NCBI GenBank assembly: GCA_023391095.1 | Contig: JAEWBN010000009.1 | Span: 1-64,000, forward strand | Length of the DNA: 64,000 nt | Source: Pseudomonadota bacterium | GTDB taxonomy: Bacteria > Pseudomonadota > Alphaproteobacteria > Rhizobiales > Devosiaceae | Reading direction: 5' to 3' | Shown here: positions 1 through 7,608 of the stretch, piece after piece | Layout: each line of letters starts with the position of its first letter | Position numbering within the stretch: the stretch's first letter is position 1 | The notes under the pieces: model-generated | Seen by the model: only the letters and a program-made list of their open reading frames with translations | The model's database searches: none | What the model was told of the DNA's origin: nothing | Program-made: the position numbers and the translations under genes

Positions 1-42
1 CTGTTCGGCAGGCTTCTTCGTCTTCGTAGGTTTCGTCGTCAT
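1..42 (-). CDS. 5' end of a possible gene leaving the left edge
   Basis: On the minus strand an ATG at 42 opens a frame that stays open to the window edge and begins MTTKPTKTKKPAEQ, a basic Lys/Thr-rich N-terminus. It would be divergent from the small gene at 112, leaving a roughly 70-bp shared promoter region. Only 14 codons are visible and no clear ribosome-binding site precedes the ATG, so both the existence and the identity of this gene are uncertain. If real, it is more cargo of the same integrated element. Confidence 0.3.
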   Translation of the reverse strand, partial: MTTKPTKTKKPAEQ

Positions 43-111
43 TCTGGATCTTTCGTCGTTCAGACGAGACCAGAACTCTCCTTAACGATCAAACCCAATT
101 CTGAGACACAG

Positions 112-366
112 GTGCTGATGACGAACAGATCGCGCGGCGTGCAGTACTCGCGCCCCCAAGCTGACACCGTTCTCGCTCACCTGGCCGAGCACCGGATCAG
201 CACGATCGCGGAATGCGCGGCCTGCGTCCGGGATCACCATGATCCCATGTCCATCGTGCTGTCGCTTGCGTCCCAGGGCTTCATCGAACTCGACCGCTCT
301 GCCCCCTTGAGGGCGGAAACGCTCGTTTCGGTTGCCCGCAGCCTCGCCAGGAGAGCCCGGCGATGA
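112..366 (+). CDS. Small winged-helix-like hypothetical protein of the integrated element
   Basis: This 84-residue frame opens with GTG at 112; an ATG at 118 is an alternative start. The protein is basic at both ends. A central stretch (roughly residues 20-70) alternates helices with a hydrophobic LASQGFIELDRS segment, which resembles a small winged-helix domain, such as those at the C-terminus of TnsA-like proteins. That resemblance is by eye only. The gene ends 66 bp before the KfrA-like gene on the same strand. No catalytic motif is present. It could be a small DNA-binding accessory protein of the element, or a non-functional remnant. Confidence 0.45.
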   Translation: MLMTNRSRGVQYSRPQADTVLAHLAEHRISTIAECAACVRDHHDPMSIVLSLASQGFIELDRSAPLRAETLVSVARSLARRARR

Positions 367-400
367 TCGATCACATGCATCTCGCAAACGAAGAGCCAAA

Positions 401-433
401 GGTACCGTACTGTACTGGTACGGTATGGTATCA
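401..433 (+). promoter_or_regulatory. Inverted-repeat operator at the KfrA-like start codon
   Basis: A perfect 7-bp inverted repeat, taccgta at 403-409 and tacggta at 419-425, has a 9-bp spacer and ends 8 bp before the ATG at 433. The spacer and flanks repeat gtac/ggta motifs, including the ggtacc palindrome at 401-406 and ggtatggtatc running into the start codon. KfrA proteins are known to bind palindromes overlapping their own promoters, so an autoregulatory operator is the natural reading. This is inferred from position and symmetry only. Confidence 0.55.
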
Positions 434-975
434 TGAGCGCTGAAATCGCGACTATCGAGCGTGTTCGAAGCGCAGTGGAAGAGCTTCGCCGCGCGGGCCA
501 GAGCCCCACCGCTGATGCTATCATCCGGCTTATCGGCGGCAGCAAGCGCACTGTCCTGACGCATCTGCGGGCACTTCGCGATGCGGCGCCTGCGCAGGAC
601 GACATGCCGACCGCCGTCCTGGAGATGATGCGTCCTGTCGCCCGCGACATCTACCGCGCGGGCCAGCAGGCGGAGTCGGATGCAACGCGCACCGCCACCG
701 AACGGATGTCCAGGGTTATTGCCGACCAGGACGTCCAGATCACGGAGCTTCTTGCCGAGAACGAACGCCTGGAGTCCGAACAAGCATCGCTTGTCCGGGA
801 TCGGGATGCTGCCATCTCCGAGCTGGCAGATATGCGAAGCCGCATCAGCGCCGACACTCAGATCGACGCGACGACAGTTCTCTCGAAGATCGAAAAGCTG
901 CTCGAGCAGCAGCCAGCGCAAAGTCAGAAGGATCGCCGGACGATCACGCTGCGGAACAACCAGCGTCGCGACTGA
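433..975 (+). CDS. KfrA-like DNA-binding protein with coiled-coil tail
   Basis: The 180-residue protein has an N-terminal helix-turn-helix-like region (about residues 5-50, containing SPTADAIIRLIGGSKRTVL). This matches the plasmid replication-region DNA-binding N-terminal domain of KfrA. It is followed by a long charged Glu/Arg/Ala-rich coiled coil (about 60-155) and a basic tail. Known KfrA proteins autoregulate and support stable maintenance of broad-host-range plasmids, with the coiled coil driving multimerisation. Here the gene sits on a tRNA-integrated element directly upstream of an AAA+ protease. An inverted repeat overlaps its start. Element maintenance or control of the downstream operon is the likely role. 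Confidence 0.75.
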   Translation: MSAEIATIERVRSAVEELRRAGQSPTADAIIRLIGGSKRTVLTHLRALRDAAPAQDDMPTAVLEMMRPVARDIYRAGQQAESDATRTATERMSRVIADQDVQITELLAENERLESEQASLVRDRDAAISELADMRSRISADTQIDATTVLSKIEKLLEQQPAQSQKDRRTITLRNNQRRD

Positions 976-1064
976 CGCCCAGCTGCGAAAAGACCAGATC
1001 ACGCGGGACTGCGACTGCCCTCCCGACGCCACCAACCGCACCCAAGCGCAACAAGGAACCTGCC

Positions 1065-2972
1065 GTGGCCAGGAAGCTGAAGACTTTTGTCCCCGAAACC
1101 GCCCCGCAAGCAGACCCGGAGCCGATCCCGTCTGAGGAACTGCTGCCCATGACCATGATCGAGACATCGATCGGGTTTGCCGGCCTTAAGAAACTAGAGC
1201 AGTTGCAAGGGATCTGCGTGGTGCTCAAGGCGCCATCCGCGGACTTCGTCGAACCGCTCTGCGCCGTCATGCGGAACATGATGCCGTGGAGCCTGCGTGT
1301 TGGACGAACCACTCGTGCCAAGGAATCGCATGACGAAACGGCTGTCGACAATTTCGTCACGGCTCTCGCCGATGGCGGACGCGTGCTTGCTGTTTCGCAC
1401 GATCCTGAACGATTTCTGCCAGCAGCCATCCTTGCTGCCGCAGATATGACGATCGATATCGACCCCGTCAGCCTTGGTCTGCTGTCCAATGTCATTCGCA
1501 GGCTCTGCGGTACGTCGCCGAAGGGCCTGACGGCGCATATGCTCACGGGCCTGCGGTTCGACGAGCTGATCCCTGCTCTGCGGCTGGGATCGACAGCTGC
1601 CCAATGCGTCGAACGGGTCCGAAAGGCATCTGCCCGGAAAGCCACGTCTCAGCGAGATACCGCCACTGGGGTCCCGCCCGTCGAGGACCTATGTGGTTAC
1701 GGTGCTGCCAAATATTGGGCGCTGCAGCTGATCGAGGACCTGAAGGAATGGCGCGCCGGACATATCGGGTTCGCCCAGATCGACCACAACGTCGTGCTGG
1801 CGTCCGAGCCTGGGCTGGGGAAGACTACCTTTGTCCGGTCGCTCGCACTCAGCACAGGACTGCCGCTCTTCTCAACCAGTGTCGGCCGTTGGTTCGCAGA
1901 TGGTCCGGGCTACCTCGATTCCGTCATCAAGCAGATTGATCAGGTCTTCGCGAACGCGCGCGCTGCCGCGCCTTCCGTTCTGTTCATCGACGAGCTAGAT
2001 GCGATTCCTGACCGTGAGACGCTTTCGTCGAGGAACCGGGACTACTGGACCGCTGTCGTGACACACCTGCTCAACGTTCTCGACGGTGCAACATCGGACA
2101 CCGAGAACCTTGTCATCGTGGGTGCCACGAATTTCATCGACAGGATCGATGCGGCACTTCTGCGCCCGGGAAGGCTGACGCGCGTGATCACCATTGAGCC
2201 CCCGGACGAGACCGAAATCGTGGGCATCCTCAGGCAGCATCTTGCCGGCGATCTGAACGGAGAGGATCTGAGTCATGCCGCATCGCTCGCGGCAGGAAGC
2301 ACGGGCGCCGAGATCCAGCAGTTCTGCAAGTCGGCACGCCGCATCGCCCGGCTGGCAAGGCGCCCCATGATCATGTCGGACCTTGTGACGGCTATTGCAC
2401 CAGCCGCACCAAGGCCCGATCACGTTGAAAGGCGGATTGCTGTCCATGAATGTGGGCATGCCGTTGCCGCTCTTGAGCTAGGCTTCGAACTAAAGTCCGT
2501 TTCCGTTGTTCCGCGCGGCGATGAGGGCGGTCGCGTCCTGATCGGCGGGCTCGGTTATCGCGCCACCCGACCGGACGTGGAAAGGATCGTGCTCTATCTG
2601 CTCGCCGGCCGGGCGGCGGAGGAACTCGTATTGGGGGACCCCGGGACGGGAGCAGGAGGCAGCGAGACGAGCGACCTCGCACGAGCCACCCAGTATATCG
2701 CCGAGCTTCATCTTTTCCTCGGGCTCGGCAATGATCTTCGGTATCGTGCAGACCCTTCGCACAGCGTGGCCCTGATGCGCGAGCCAGCCACGGCGGCAGC
2801 GATCGAGAAGGAGCTTCGCGAGCACTATTCCACTGCGCGAGCAATGCTCTCGGCCCGACTGGACGGCCTGAACCGCATCGTCGAAGAACTCCTTCAGCGC
2901 AGGCATATGTCCGGCAAGGAAGTGCAAAGCATCCTCGACCTCGATCAATCAGGGTCGGCGGTGACGCACTGA
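1065..2972 (+). CDS. Soluble FtsH-like AAA+ ATPase / M41 zinc metalloprotease
   Basis: The 635-residue protein starts at GTG 1065, preceded by aagga. It joins an AAA+ module to an M41 peptidase domain as in FtsH. The Walker A-like SEPGLGKTT is at 247-255, with Ser replacing the usual first Gly. Walker B VLFIDE is at 305-310 and a second region of homology ends in LLRPGR near 365-370. The zinc motif HECGH is at 461-465, and an Asp near 537 (SDLARAT) matches the third FtsH zinc ligand. FtsH normally has two N-terminal membrane segments. This protein has none, but instead a roughly 200-residue soluble N-terminal region of unknown fold. It should be a cytosolic ATP-driven protease. Its substrate is unknown; neighbouring element proteins or phage proteins are possible. 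Confidence 0.85.
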   Translation: MARKLKTFVPETAPQADPEPIPSEELLPMTMIETSIGFAGLKKLEQLQGICVVLKAPSADFVEPLCAVMRNMMPWSLRVGRTTRAKESHDETAVDNFVTALADGGRVLAVSHDPERFLPAAILAAADMTIDIDPVSLGLLSNVIRRLCGTSPKGLTAHMLTGLRFDELIPALRLGSTAAQCVERVRKASARKATSQRDTATGVPPVEDLCGYGAAKYWALQLIEDLKEWRAGHIGFAQIDHNVVLASEPGLGKTTFVRSLALSTGLPLFSTSVGRWFADGPGYLDSVIKQIDQVFANARAAAPSVLFIDELDAIPDRETLSSRNRDYWTAVVTHLLNVLDGATSDTENLVIVGATNFIDRIDAALLRPGRLTRVITIEPPDETEIVGILRQHLAGDLNGEDLSHAASLAAGSTGAEIQQFCKSARRIARLARRPMIMSDLVTAIAPAAPRPDHVERRIAVHECGHAVAALELGFELKSVSVVPRGDEGGRVLIGGLGYRATRPDVERIVLYLLAGRAAEELVLGDPGTGAGGSETSDLARATQYIAELHLFLGLGNDLRYRADPSHSVALMREPATAAAIEKELREHYSTARAMLSARLDGLNRIVEELLQRRHMSGKEVQSILDLDQSGSAVTH

Positions 2973-3076
2973 CGTTGTCTCTGCGGGTCGGGAACGCCCG
3001 GCCCGCGAGACGCTGGCTGATGAAAAACCCGGGGATCCACAACCCGGGACATTCGGACGTATGGCATGCTGGAGCA

Positions 3077-3799
3077 ATGTCGAGTCCATCCCTCACACGA
3101 CCACAGAAGGTCTCCTGCGATCATCTGCAGCACGCCTGGAACCGGGCGCTCGTTGAGCGCCTCGATCCGCACATCAGCGTTGAACGCGAGAGGCGGATCT
3201 TCGACCTCGTTCTCCTCTGCGATCCAACCCCGACCGGCAAGTACATGAACTGGCTCTCACGCTGGCGGCGCCAGCAATGGCCGGATTTCGGACTGCGGCA
3301 CATGTGCAGCAACATCGAGCTGCGAAGAGTCGGACGAGGGCTCGAGCATTTCCACCAAGTGCGAAGAAGCCTGGCGCCGGAACTGAGGGACATCGGGCGC
3401 TTCCAGACGGCCAGTCAGCTGCTCGAGCTGGAAGAGGGCGCCAAGGTCGTTTCGCGGTCGGACAGACGTGCGCTTGAGCGCGCAGAGGCCCATTCGGAAA
3501 CGACAGTTCTATACGACGCAGGGTGCTGGAAGCTCGTCAGACTGGAAGGCCCGCGTGCAGCAGAATGGTGGGGCCGGGGCACACGGTGGTGCACTCAGTC
3601 GCGATACGCCTTCGAGAACTGGGCTTCGCAGGGTGAGCTCTATGTCCTGCTCACCCCTTTCGCCAAGTATCAGTTCATTCTGCCCGGGTTGGACTGCCGT
3701 GACGCGTCGGATTGCAAGGCCGACATCCATTCGGCTGCTCGAAACGCGCCACATGAACTTGGCGCTGCGATAGGGCTACTTGTCTCTCACGCATCGTGA
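3077..3799 (+). CDS. Phage-type DPTP/WCT-motif protein of unknown function
   Basis: The frame is open from a TTG at 2975, but the ATG at 3077 (preceded by ggag) gives a more natural start and a 240-residue protein. Two motif blocks stand out: CDPTPTGKYMNWLSRW near the N-terminus, and GRGTRWCTQSR followed by GELYVLL and KYQF in the C-terminal third. I recognise this pairing (DPTP..KY..W and G.GT.WCT...G.LY) from uncharacterised phage and plasmid proteins. No enzymatic activity is known to me. It directly follows the AAA+/M41 protease gene on the same strand and may be co-transcribed with it, so it could be a partner or substrate. Confidence 0.6.
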   Translation: MSSPSLTRPQKVSCDHLQHAWNRALVERLDPHISVERERRIFDLVLLCDPTPTGKYMNWLSRWRRQQWPDFGLRHMCSNIELRRVGRGLEHFHQVRRSLAPELRDIGRFQTASQLLELEEGAKVVSRSDRRALERAEAHSETTVLYDAGCWKLVRLEGPRAAEWWGRGTRWCTQSRYAFENWASQGELYVLLTPFAKYQFILPGLDCRDASDCKADIHSAARNAPHELGAAIGLLVSHAS

Positions 3800-3881
3800 C
3801 AGCCGCAGTCCTCGTGCCTCCTGCACTGTTGCCGATCGTTACGGTGCATGAGGGATGGGGCTGCCTCGGCCGAATGGCAGA

Positions 3882-4598
3882 TCAGGATTTCGGCTGCTTG
3901 AACAGCCACTGAAAAGCGCGGCGAAGGAACGCCTGGCCGTCATGTGTGATCATAGGGCCATGGGCCATGATCACCTGCTCCGTTGGCCACGCCAACACCC
4001 GCTGGAGGGACTGGCGCGCGGCGTGGCGATCCGTAAATGCCACCCTGAATTTGCGGGGCACCGAAGGTTCTGCAGCCACCATCAGGTCAAGGTGGGCGAC
4101 AAGGGCGCGCCAGCCGCTGAACCATCCGCTCGGGAACTGCTGTATCAGATCCGTGAAGAGCGTTGTCCTGCTCGCCCGGTGAAAGAATACGACCTCGGAA
4201 GTGATCCTGTTCCCCCGAACGAGCACGTGGTCGATCTCACCATCCCAACCCTCAACCGGTTCATCTCCAAAGGTGACGTCAAACCTTATGTCGTTGCGGA
4301 TATTTCGCAGACCGGGCGGCTCGAAAACTTCGGCGTTCGGATATGCCCGCTGCCAGTCGCCCAGGAATGTGTGATGCAGGGAATTGGGCGGGACCAGATA
4401 TCGGACCATTCCCAACGCCTCTATCTCGGCCCGCAGAGCAGGCGAAGCGGCGGTTGGCGACCAGACAACCAGATCTTTGCTGGCCAGCCTGATGACGGCC
4501 ATGCGGGTTGGGTACCGAAACCCTGCCGCTGCATTGACTGTCGGCCCTTCTGCAACCCAGATATCCGGGCCTGACGCAATCAGCACGACTGCCTCCAC
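3882..4598 (-). CDS. DUF4336 domain-containing protein
   Basis: The 238-residue protein starts at GTG 4598. It matches the DUF4336 family: an N-terminal PDIWVAEGPTVNAAAGF segment, then YPTRMAVIRL and VVWSPT. Later come VPPNSLHHTFLGDW and a C-terminal AHGP-type segment (VIMAHGPMI). The family has a metallo-beta-lactamase-like fold, but the full zinc ligand set is not obvious here and the substrate is unknown. It is divergent from a TetR regulator across only 40 bp that contain a perfect palindrome. That arrangement implies the TetR protein controls this gene. No Shine-Dalgarno sequence is visible before the GTG. Confidence 0.75.
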   Translation of the reverse strand: MEAVVLIASGPDIWVAEGPTVNAAAGFRYPTRMAVIRLASKDLVVWSPTAASPALRAEIEALGMVRYLVPPNSLHHTFLGDWQRAYPNAEVFEPPGLRNIRNDIRFDVTFGDEPVEGWDGEIDHVLVRGNRITSEVVFFHRASRTTLFTDLIQQFPSGWFSGWRALVAHLDLMVAAEPSVPRKFRVAFTDRHAARQSLQRVLAWPTEQVIMAHGPMITHDGQAFLRRAFQWLFKQPKS

Positions 4599-4603
4599 AA
4601 ATG

Positions 4604-4619
4604 TTTACATATGTGTAAA
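4604..4619. promoter_or_regulatory. TetR operator palindrome between DUF4336 and tetR genes
   Basis: The 40-bp divergent intergenic region contains tttaca, a 4-bp centre (tatg) and tgtaaa, a perfect 6+6 inverted repeat nested on the smaller palindrome acatatgt at 4607-4614. The surroundings are much more AT-rich than the rest of the window. TetR-family regulators typically bind such a palindrome in a shared divergent promoter. The site assignment is inferred from symmetry and context. Confidence 0.6.
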
Positions 4620-4638
4620 AATATACGACTGTATAATT

Positions 4639-5220
4639 ATGGCAAGAGCGAAACGAACAGAGCGATCCAGAACCCTCATCCTCGAAGCGGCCGATGCGGC
4701 ATTCAGGGAATTGGGCTTAGGCGGGACATCGGTCGAAGAGATCGCAAACCGGGCGGGCCTGACCCGGAAGACAGTCTACAACCTGTTCACCTCCAAAGAA
4801 GATATCGCCCTGCAGCTGATCGCCCGCGTGGAAGCAAATGACTTTCCCTACCGCGATCGTATCAAAGCCGGCGAGAACGCCGCTGAGCTGCTTGTCGAAG
4901 TCTTTCTCGGCAGCGCGAGATGGTGTCAGGCCAATCCGTCCCTCGCAAAACTAGCGCTGGCGCCGACCGTCAGACCTACACTCGAATCTCCTCCCGACCG
5001 GCCATCATTTCAGCGGCTCGTCAGGGATATTCTGGTGCTTGGTCAGAGCCAGGGCAGCATGCGTCAGGATGAGGACCCGAACTTGATGGCTCTCATTCTG
5101 CTCGGGATCTACGGGCAGGCCATGCTTTCTTCTCTCGCCGGACGATCATTCGACGAAGATGAGATCAGGCGCGTTATCCGTATCGTTGTTGAAGGTATCG
5201 GCCAGCAGTCATCGCGCTAG
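4639..5220 (+). CDS. TetR family transcriptional regulator
   Basis: The upstream frame is open to 4384, but the sensible start is the ATG at 4639 (MARAKRTERSR), giving 193 residues. The N-terminal helix-turn-helix is clear: ILEAADAAFRELG, then TSVEEIANRAGLTRKTVYNLF (about residues 10-55). The remainder is an all-helical ligand-binding domain without recognisable specificity. The gene is divergent from the DUF4336 gene, with a palindromic operator between them, and probably represses both. It lies on the integrated element just before the integrase gene, which is convergent with it. Confidence 0.85.
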   Translation: MARAKRTERSRTLILEAADAAFRELGLGGTSVEEIANRAGLTRKTVYNLFTSKEDIALQLIARVEANDFPYRDRIKAGENAAELLVEVFLGSARWCQANPSLAKLALAPTVRPTLESPPDRPSFQRLVRDILVLGQSQGSMRQDEDPNLMALILLGIYGQAMLSSLAGRSFDEDEIRRVIRIVVEGIGQQSSR

Positions 5221-5286
5221 GCGGCACCGGCTTCTCTCAGCATCAACCGGAAAATCTGTCGTCCCCGTCACGGCGCGCGTCAGCTC

Positions 5287-6852
5287 CTACAGTTTGATCC
5301 ACGGGATCTTCTCGATTTCGGCACGCAACACATCTGGTGGGAATTCACCATAGGCCTCTGCCTCAGAGGCCGGCTCATGGCCCTGCATGTAGTCGCGAGC
5401 GCCAACGTCCATCCGGGCGACGCGTGCTTTCGATTTGAAGGCATGTCGCCATGCGTGGTTAGGTGCCAACCGAGGGTCGTCGATGCCATTGTCCCGAAGC
5501 CACGACGCCAGCCGCTCGCCTACCTTTTTGTATTGTGGGTTCTCTGCGTTTCCTCCGCGTCGAAGGCGGGGCGAATAGAACAGGGGCCCTTTTCCCGATT
5601 TGCGGACGAACTCAAGAAATCCCTGCTCAATGAGATGCGGGTGGATGGCAACGAAACGGGGACTGCCGCTCTTCACCGTGCCGGCCTCAGGCGTGATCCA
5701 GACCAGTGGCACGCCGTCCACCACCTTGACGTCCTCCTTTCTAAGTTGACCAATCTCGCCTACGCGCGCACCTGTGTAGCAGCAGATCCACGGCACCCAC
5801 CTTCTGGCTGCCCTGTGTTTTTCACTGATCCGCCCCCACTCAGTCCCCAGGGTCAGACGCAGGATCAACCTGGCCTCCTCCTCGTTGTAACCGCGCATCT
5901 TTCCTTTCTTGGAAGGCTGAACCTTGACGCCAATCCCCTCGACAGGATTCGTCCTGATCCTCCGGTTCGTCACGGCCCAGTTGCAGGTGGAGCGCAGTGC
6001 CGCCAGGTGACCGAACTGGATCGTTCTGGTCGAGAGCCCGCTCTTCACCAGCCTGTCCTTCCAGTCGACGCACCAGTCGGCGTCGATCGTTCGGATGTCG
6101 GGATGTTCCTTTGCGACCGTCGCGATGATCGCTCGCCACTTCTTGCGAGTGGAAAGAGCCTGTTCGGTTTCGGCGGCGTACGCCTCATAGATGGCCTTCA
6201 GGTCATAGCGGTCCGTGCTTTCCGCTACTGAGCCGGACGTGCTGGCTGCGATGTCTCTGACCGGGAACCGATCCGCATCGGGGTCCGGCCGGAAATTGCC
6301 GTCTGCCATTCTCAGTACGTGCTCGCGGGCCTGCAGCATGGCCTTGTTCACCTGCGTCAGGATCCGCTCGAAGCTCTCGTGATCCACGACCTCGCCTCGG
6401 GCCGCGAGATACTGCTGGACTCTGGTGCGATGCTGATCGCCGAGCCGGTCCAGGAGCGACTGAGTGATCTCCGGGTTGCCGGCGCGGATGACCCGGGTTC
6501 CGGGGTCTCTGGCCGCCACAGCGTCCGCAAGAATACGCCCAAGAACCATCGTCCGGTCACCCGGGTTGTCTTCGTTCGCTGCGACGAACTCCCGGTAGAT
6601 CTCACCCGCGATGGCGACCGCTTCCTTATGACTGACGGTGACCGTACCGCGACGCAGCCGTGCCCACCTCGCCTCCATGTTCGCCAGTTCGCGGACGAAA
6701 GCGGCCTTCGCCTCTCCGGGATCTCTTGTCCTGAGACTGAGCTTCTCCTCGGCCCGGCCAACGACCCTCACGAGGTCTGCAGGAACCCGAACACGCAGTT
6801 TGTAGATTCCCGATTTCGGGTCTTTGAAGGGTGTGGCCATGCGCAGCCCCAT
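5287..6852 (-). CDS. Tyrosine recombinase (phage-type integrase) of the tRNA-Ser element
   Basis: This 521-residue integrase has an N-terminal SAM-like/DUF6538-type region (YKLRVRVPADLVRVVG near residue 20). A core-binding helical domain follows, then the catalytic domain. Visible catalytic residues are Arg in TGARVGEIGQL, a beta-hairpin Lys in TVKSGSPRF, His and Arg in NHAWRHAFKS, a later His in MQGHEP, and the Tyr nucleophile in EAYGEF. All essential residues appear intact. The gene begins 86 bp from the 3' end of tRNA-Ser and reads away from it, the usual arrangement for an element integrated at a tRNA 3' end. It should mediate integration and excision. Confidence 0.92.
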   Translation of the reverse strand: MGLRMATPFKDPKSGIYKLRVRVPADLVRVVGRAEEKLSLRTRDPGEAKAAFVRELANMEARWARLRRGTVTVSHKEAVAIAGEIYREFVAANEDNPGDRTMVLGRILADAVAARDPGTRVIRAGNPEITQSLLDRLGDQHRTRVQQYLAARGEVVDHESFERILTQVNKAMLQAREHVLRMADGNFRPDPDADRFPVRDIAASTSGSVAESTDRYDLKAIYEAYAAETEQALSTRKKWRAIIATVAKEHPDIRTIDADWCVDWKDRLVKSGLSTRTIQFGHLAALRSTCNWAVTNRRIRTNPVEGIGVKVQPSKKGKMRGYNEEEARLILRLTLGTEWGRISEKHRAARRWVPWICCYTGARVGEIGQLRKEDVKVVDGVPLVWITPEAGTVKSGSPRFVAIHPHLIEQGFLEFVRKSGKGPLFYSPRLRRGGNAENPQYKKVGERLASWLRDNGIDDPRLAPNHAWRHAFKSKARVARMDVGARDYMQGHEPASEAEAYGEFPPDVLRAEIEKIPWIKL

Positions 6853-6873
6853 TGTGTACCGCTCCTGTGTACC
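6853..6873. repeat. Direct repeat of TGTGTACC upstream of the integrase
   Basis: TGTGTACC occurs at 6853-6860 and again at 6866-6873, 13 bp apart, immediately upstream of the integrase start and within 70 bp of the tRNA 3' end. Short direct repeats at this position are often arm-type integrase or excisionase sites, or operator sites for the integrase promoter. Function is inferred from position only. Confidence 0.4.
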
Positions 6874-6938
6874 AGTCGCGCGGTTGCAAAGGCCTTAAAA
6901 CCCTTAGGTTTCTGCATTTCCAGTGTTTTTTGGGAAGC

Positions 6939-7028
6939 TGGCGGAGAGAGAGGGATTCGAACCCTCGAGACGGTTCCCCGCCTACACACTTTCCAGGCGT
7001 GCGCCTTCGACCACTCGGCCATCTCTCC
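6939..7028 (-). tRNA. tRNA-Ser (anticodon GGA)
   Basis: On the minus strand the 90-nt gene starts at 7028. It has a 7-bp acceptor stem (GGAGAGA at 7028-7022 paired with TCTCTCC, read from 6949-6943), an anticodon loop CTGGAAA with anticodon GGA, a long class-II variable arm, a T-arm with GGTTCGAATCC, discriminator G and an encoded CCA (6941-6939). The long variable arm and anticodon identify a serine tRNA reading UCC/UCU. Its 3' end abuts the integrase of the neighbouring element, so it is the likely attachment site. Confidence 0.95.
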
Positions 7029-7236
7029 GCGTCGCTTTTGCGGCTGGAGGGCCGTTGCGAGCGAGGCGCAATATACTCATGATCTTCCCGCGCGCAAGGG
7101 ATCACATCGGGGTTGATGTGATTGTTTTTGTACCTGCATAATCCAAATTGTGATTTATGGGCCCGGCGGTGGCAGGCCCGGTATTTTTTCACCGCGGCAA
7201 GTTTTTACTTTGCTTTTCTAAGCATAGGACAGGTGG

Positions 7237-7560
7237 ATGCGGCTGGTACTGAGAATATTGGGGACGTGGCTGATTGGCCTATCGCTGATATTGCTTGTCG
7301 TTGACGGGACGAAATCGCTGGCCGCCAACACGCTGGTCTTGACCAATCTGGGCCCGCTGTGGATGAACTTGCATGCCGGGAGCCTCGAAGCCTTCCAGGG
7401 CTTCATCGACAGCCGGTTTTTCGCCGGTCTACTGCATGGGGTGCTGGAAAATCTGCTCGAAACCCCCGCCTTCGCCGTCGCCGGCCTGCCCGGGATCGTG
7501 CTGGCGCTGGCCGGACGCCGGCCGCGGCGGGAGCGTTTTTTGCGCCAGGAACAGCTCTGA
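7237..7560 (+). CDS. Small hydrophobic membrane protein
   Basis: The 107-residue protein has one strong N-terminal membrane segment (about residues 5-27, LRILGTWLIGLSLILLVVDG) and a second hydrophobic stretch near 78-95 (AVAGLPGIVLALAG), ending in a basic Arg-rich tail. No enzymatic motif is visible. It is the first gene on the chromosomal side of tRNA-Ser and lies 48 bp upstream of msrA on the same strand, so it may share that transcript. Similar small two-pass proteins are common in Hyphomicrobiales without assigned function. Confidence 0.7.
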   Translation: MRLVLRILGTWLIGLSLILLVVDGTKSLAANTLVLTNLGPLWMNLHAGSLEAFQGFIDSRFFAGLLHGVLENLLETPAFAVAGLPGIVLALAGRRPRRERFLRQEQL

Positions 7561-7608
7561 GGTGGCAATCGAAGCCCTTTATCCCCATATCATGCGCGAA
7601 AGGAGCAC

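Noticed and set aside
1..111. Left attachment site of the island at the window edge
   Set aside because: No sequence resembling the tRNA-Ser 3' end (tggcggagagagaggg or its complement) occurs in the first bases, so the element extends further left.
82..1167. 361-codon minus-strand open frame at the left end
   Set aside because: It is antisense to the KfrA-like gene and the small 112-366 gene, shows no recognisable domain and has a composition expected of a shadow frame.
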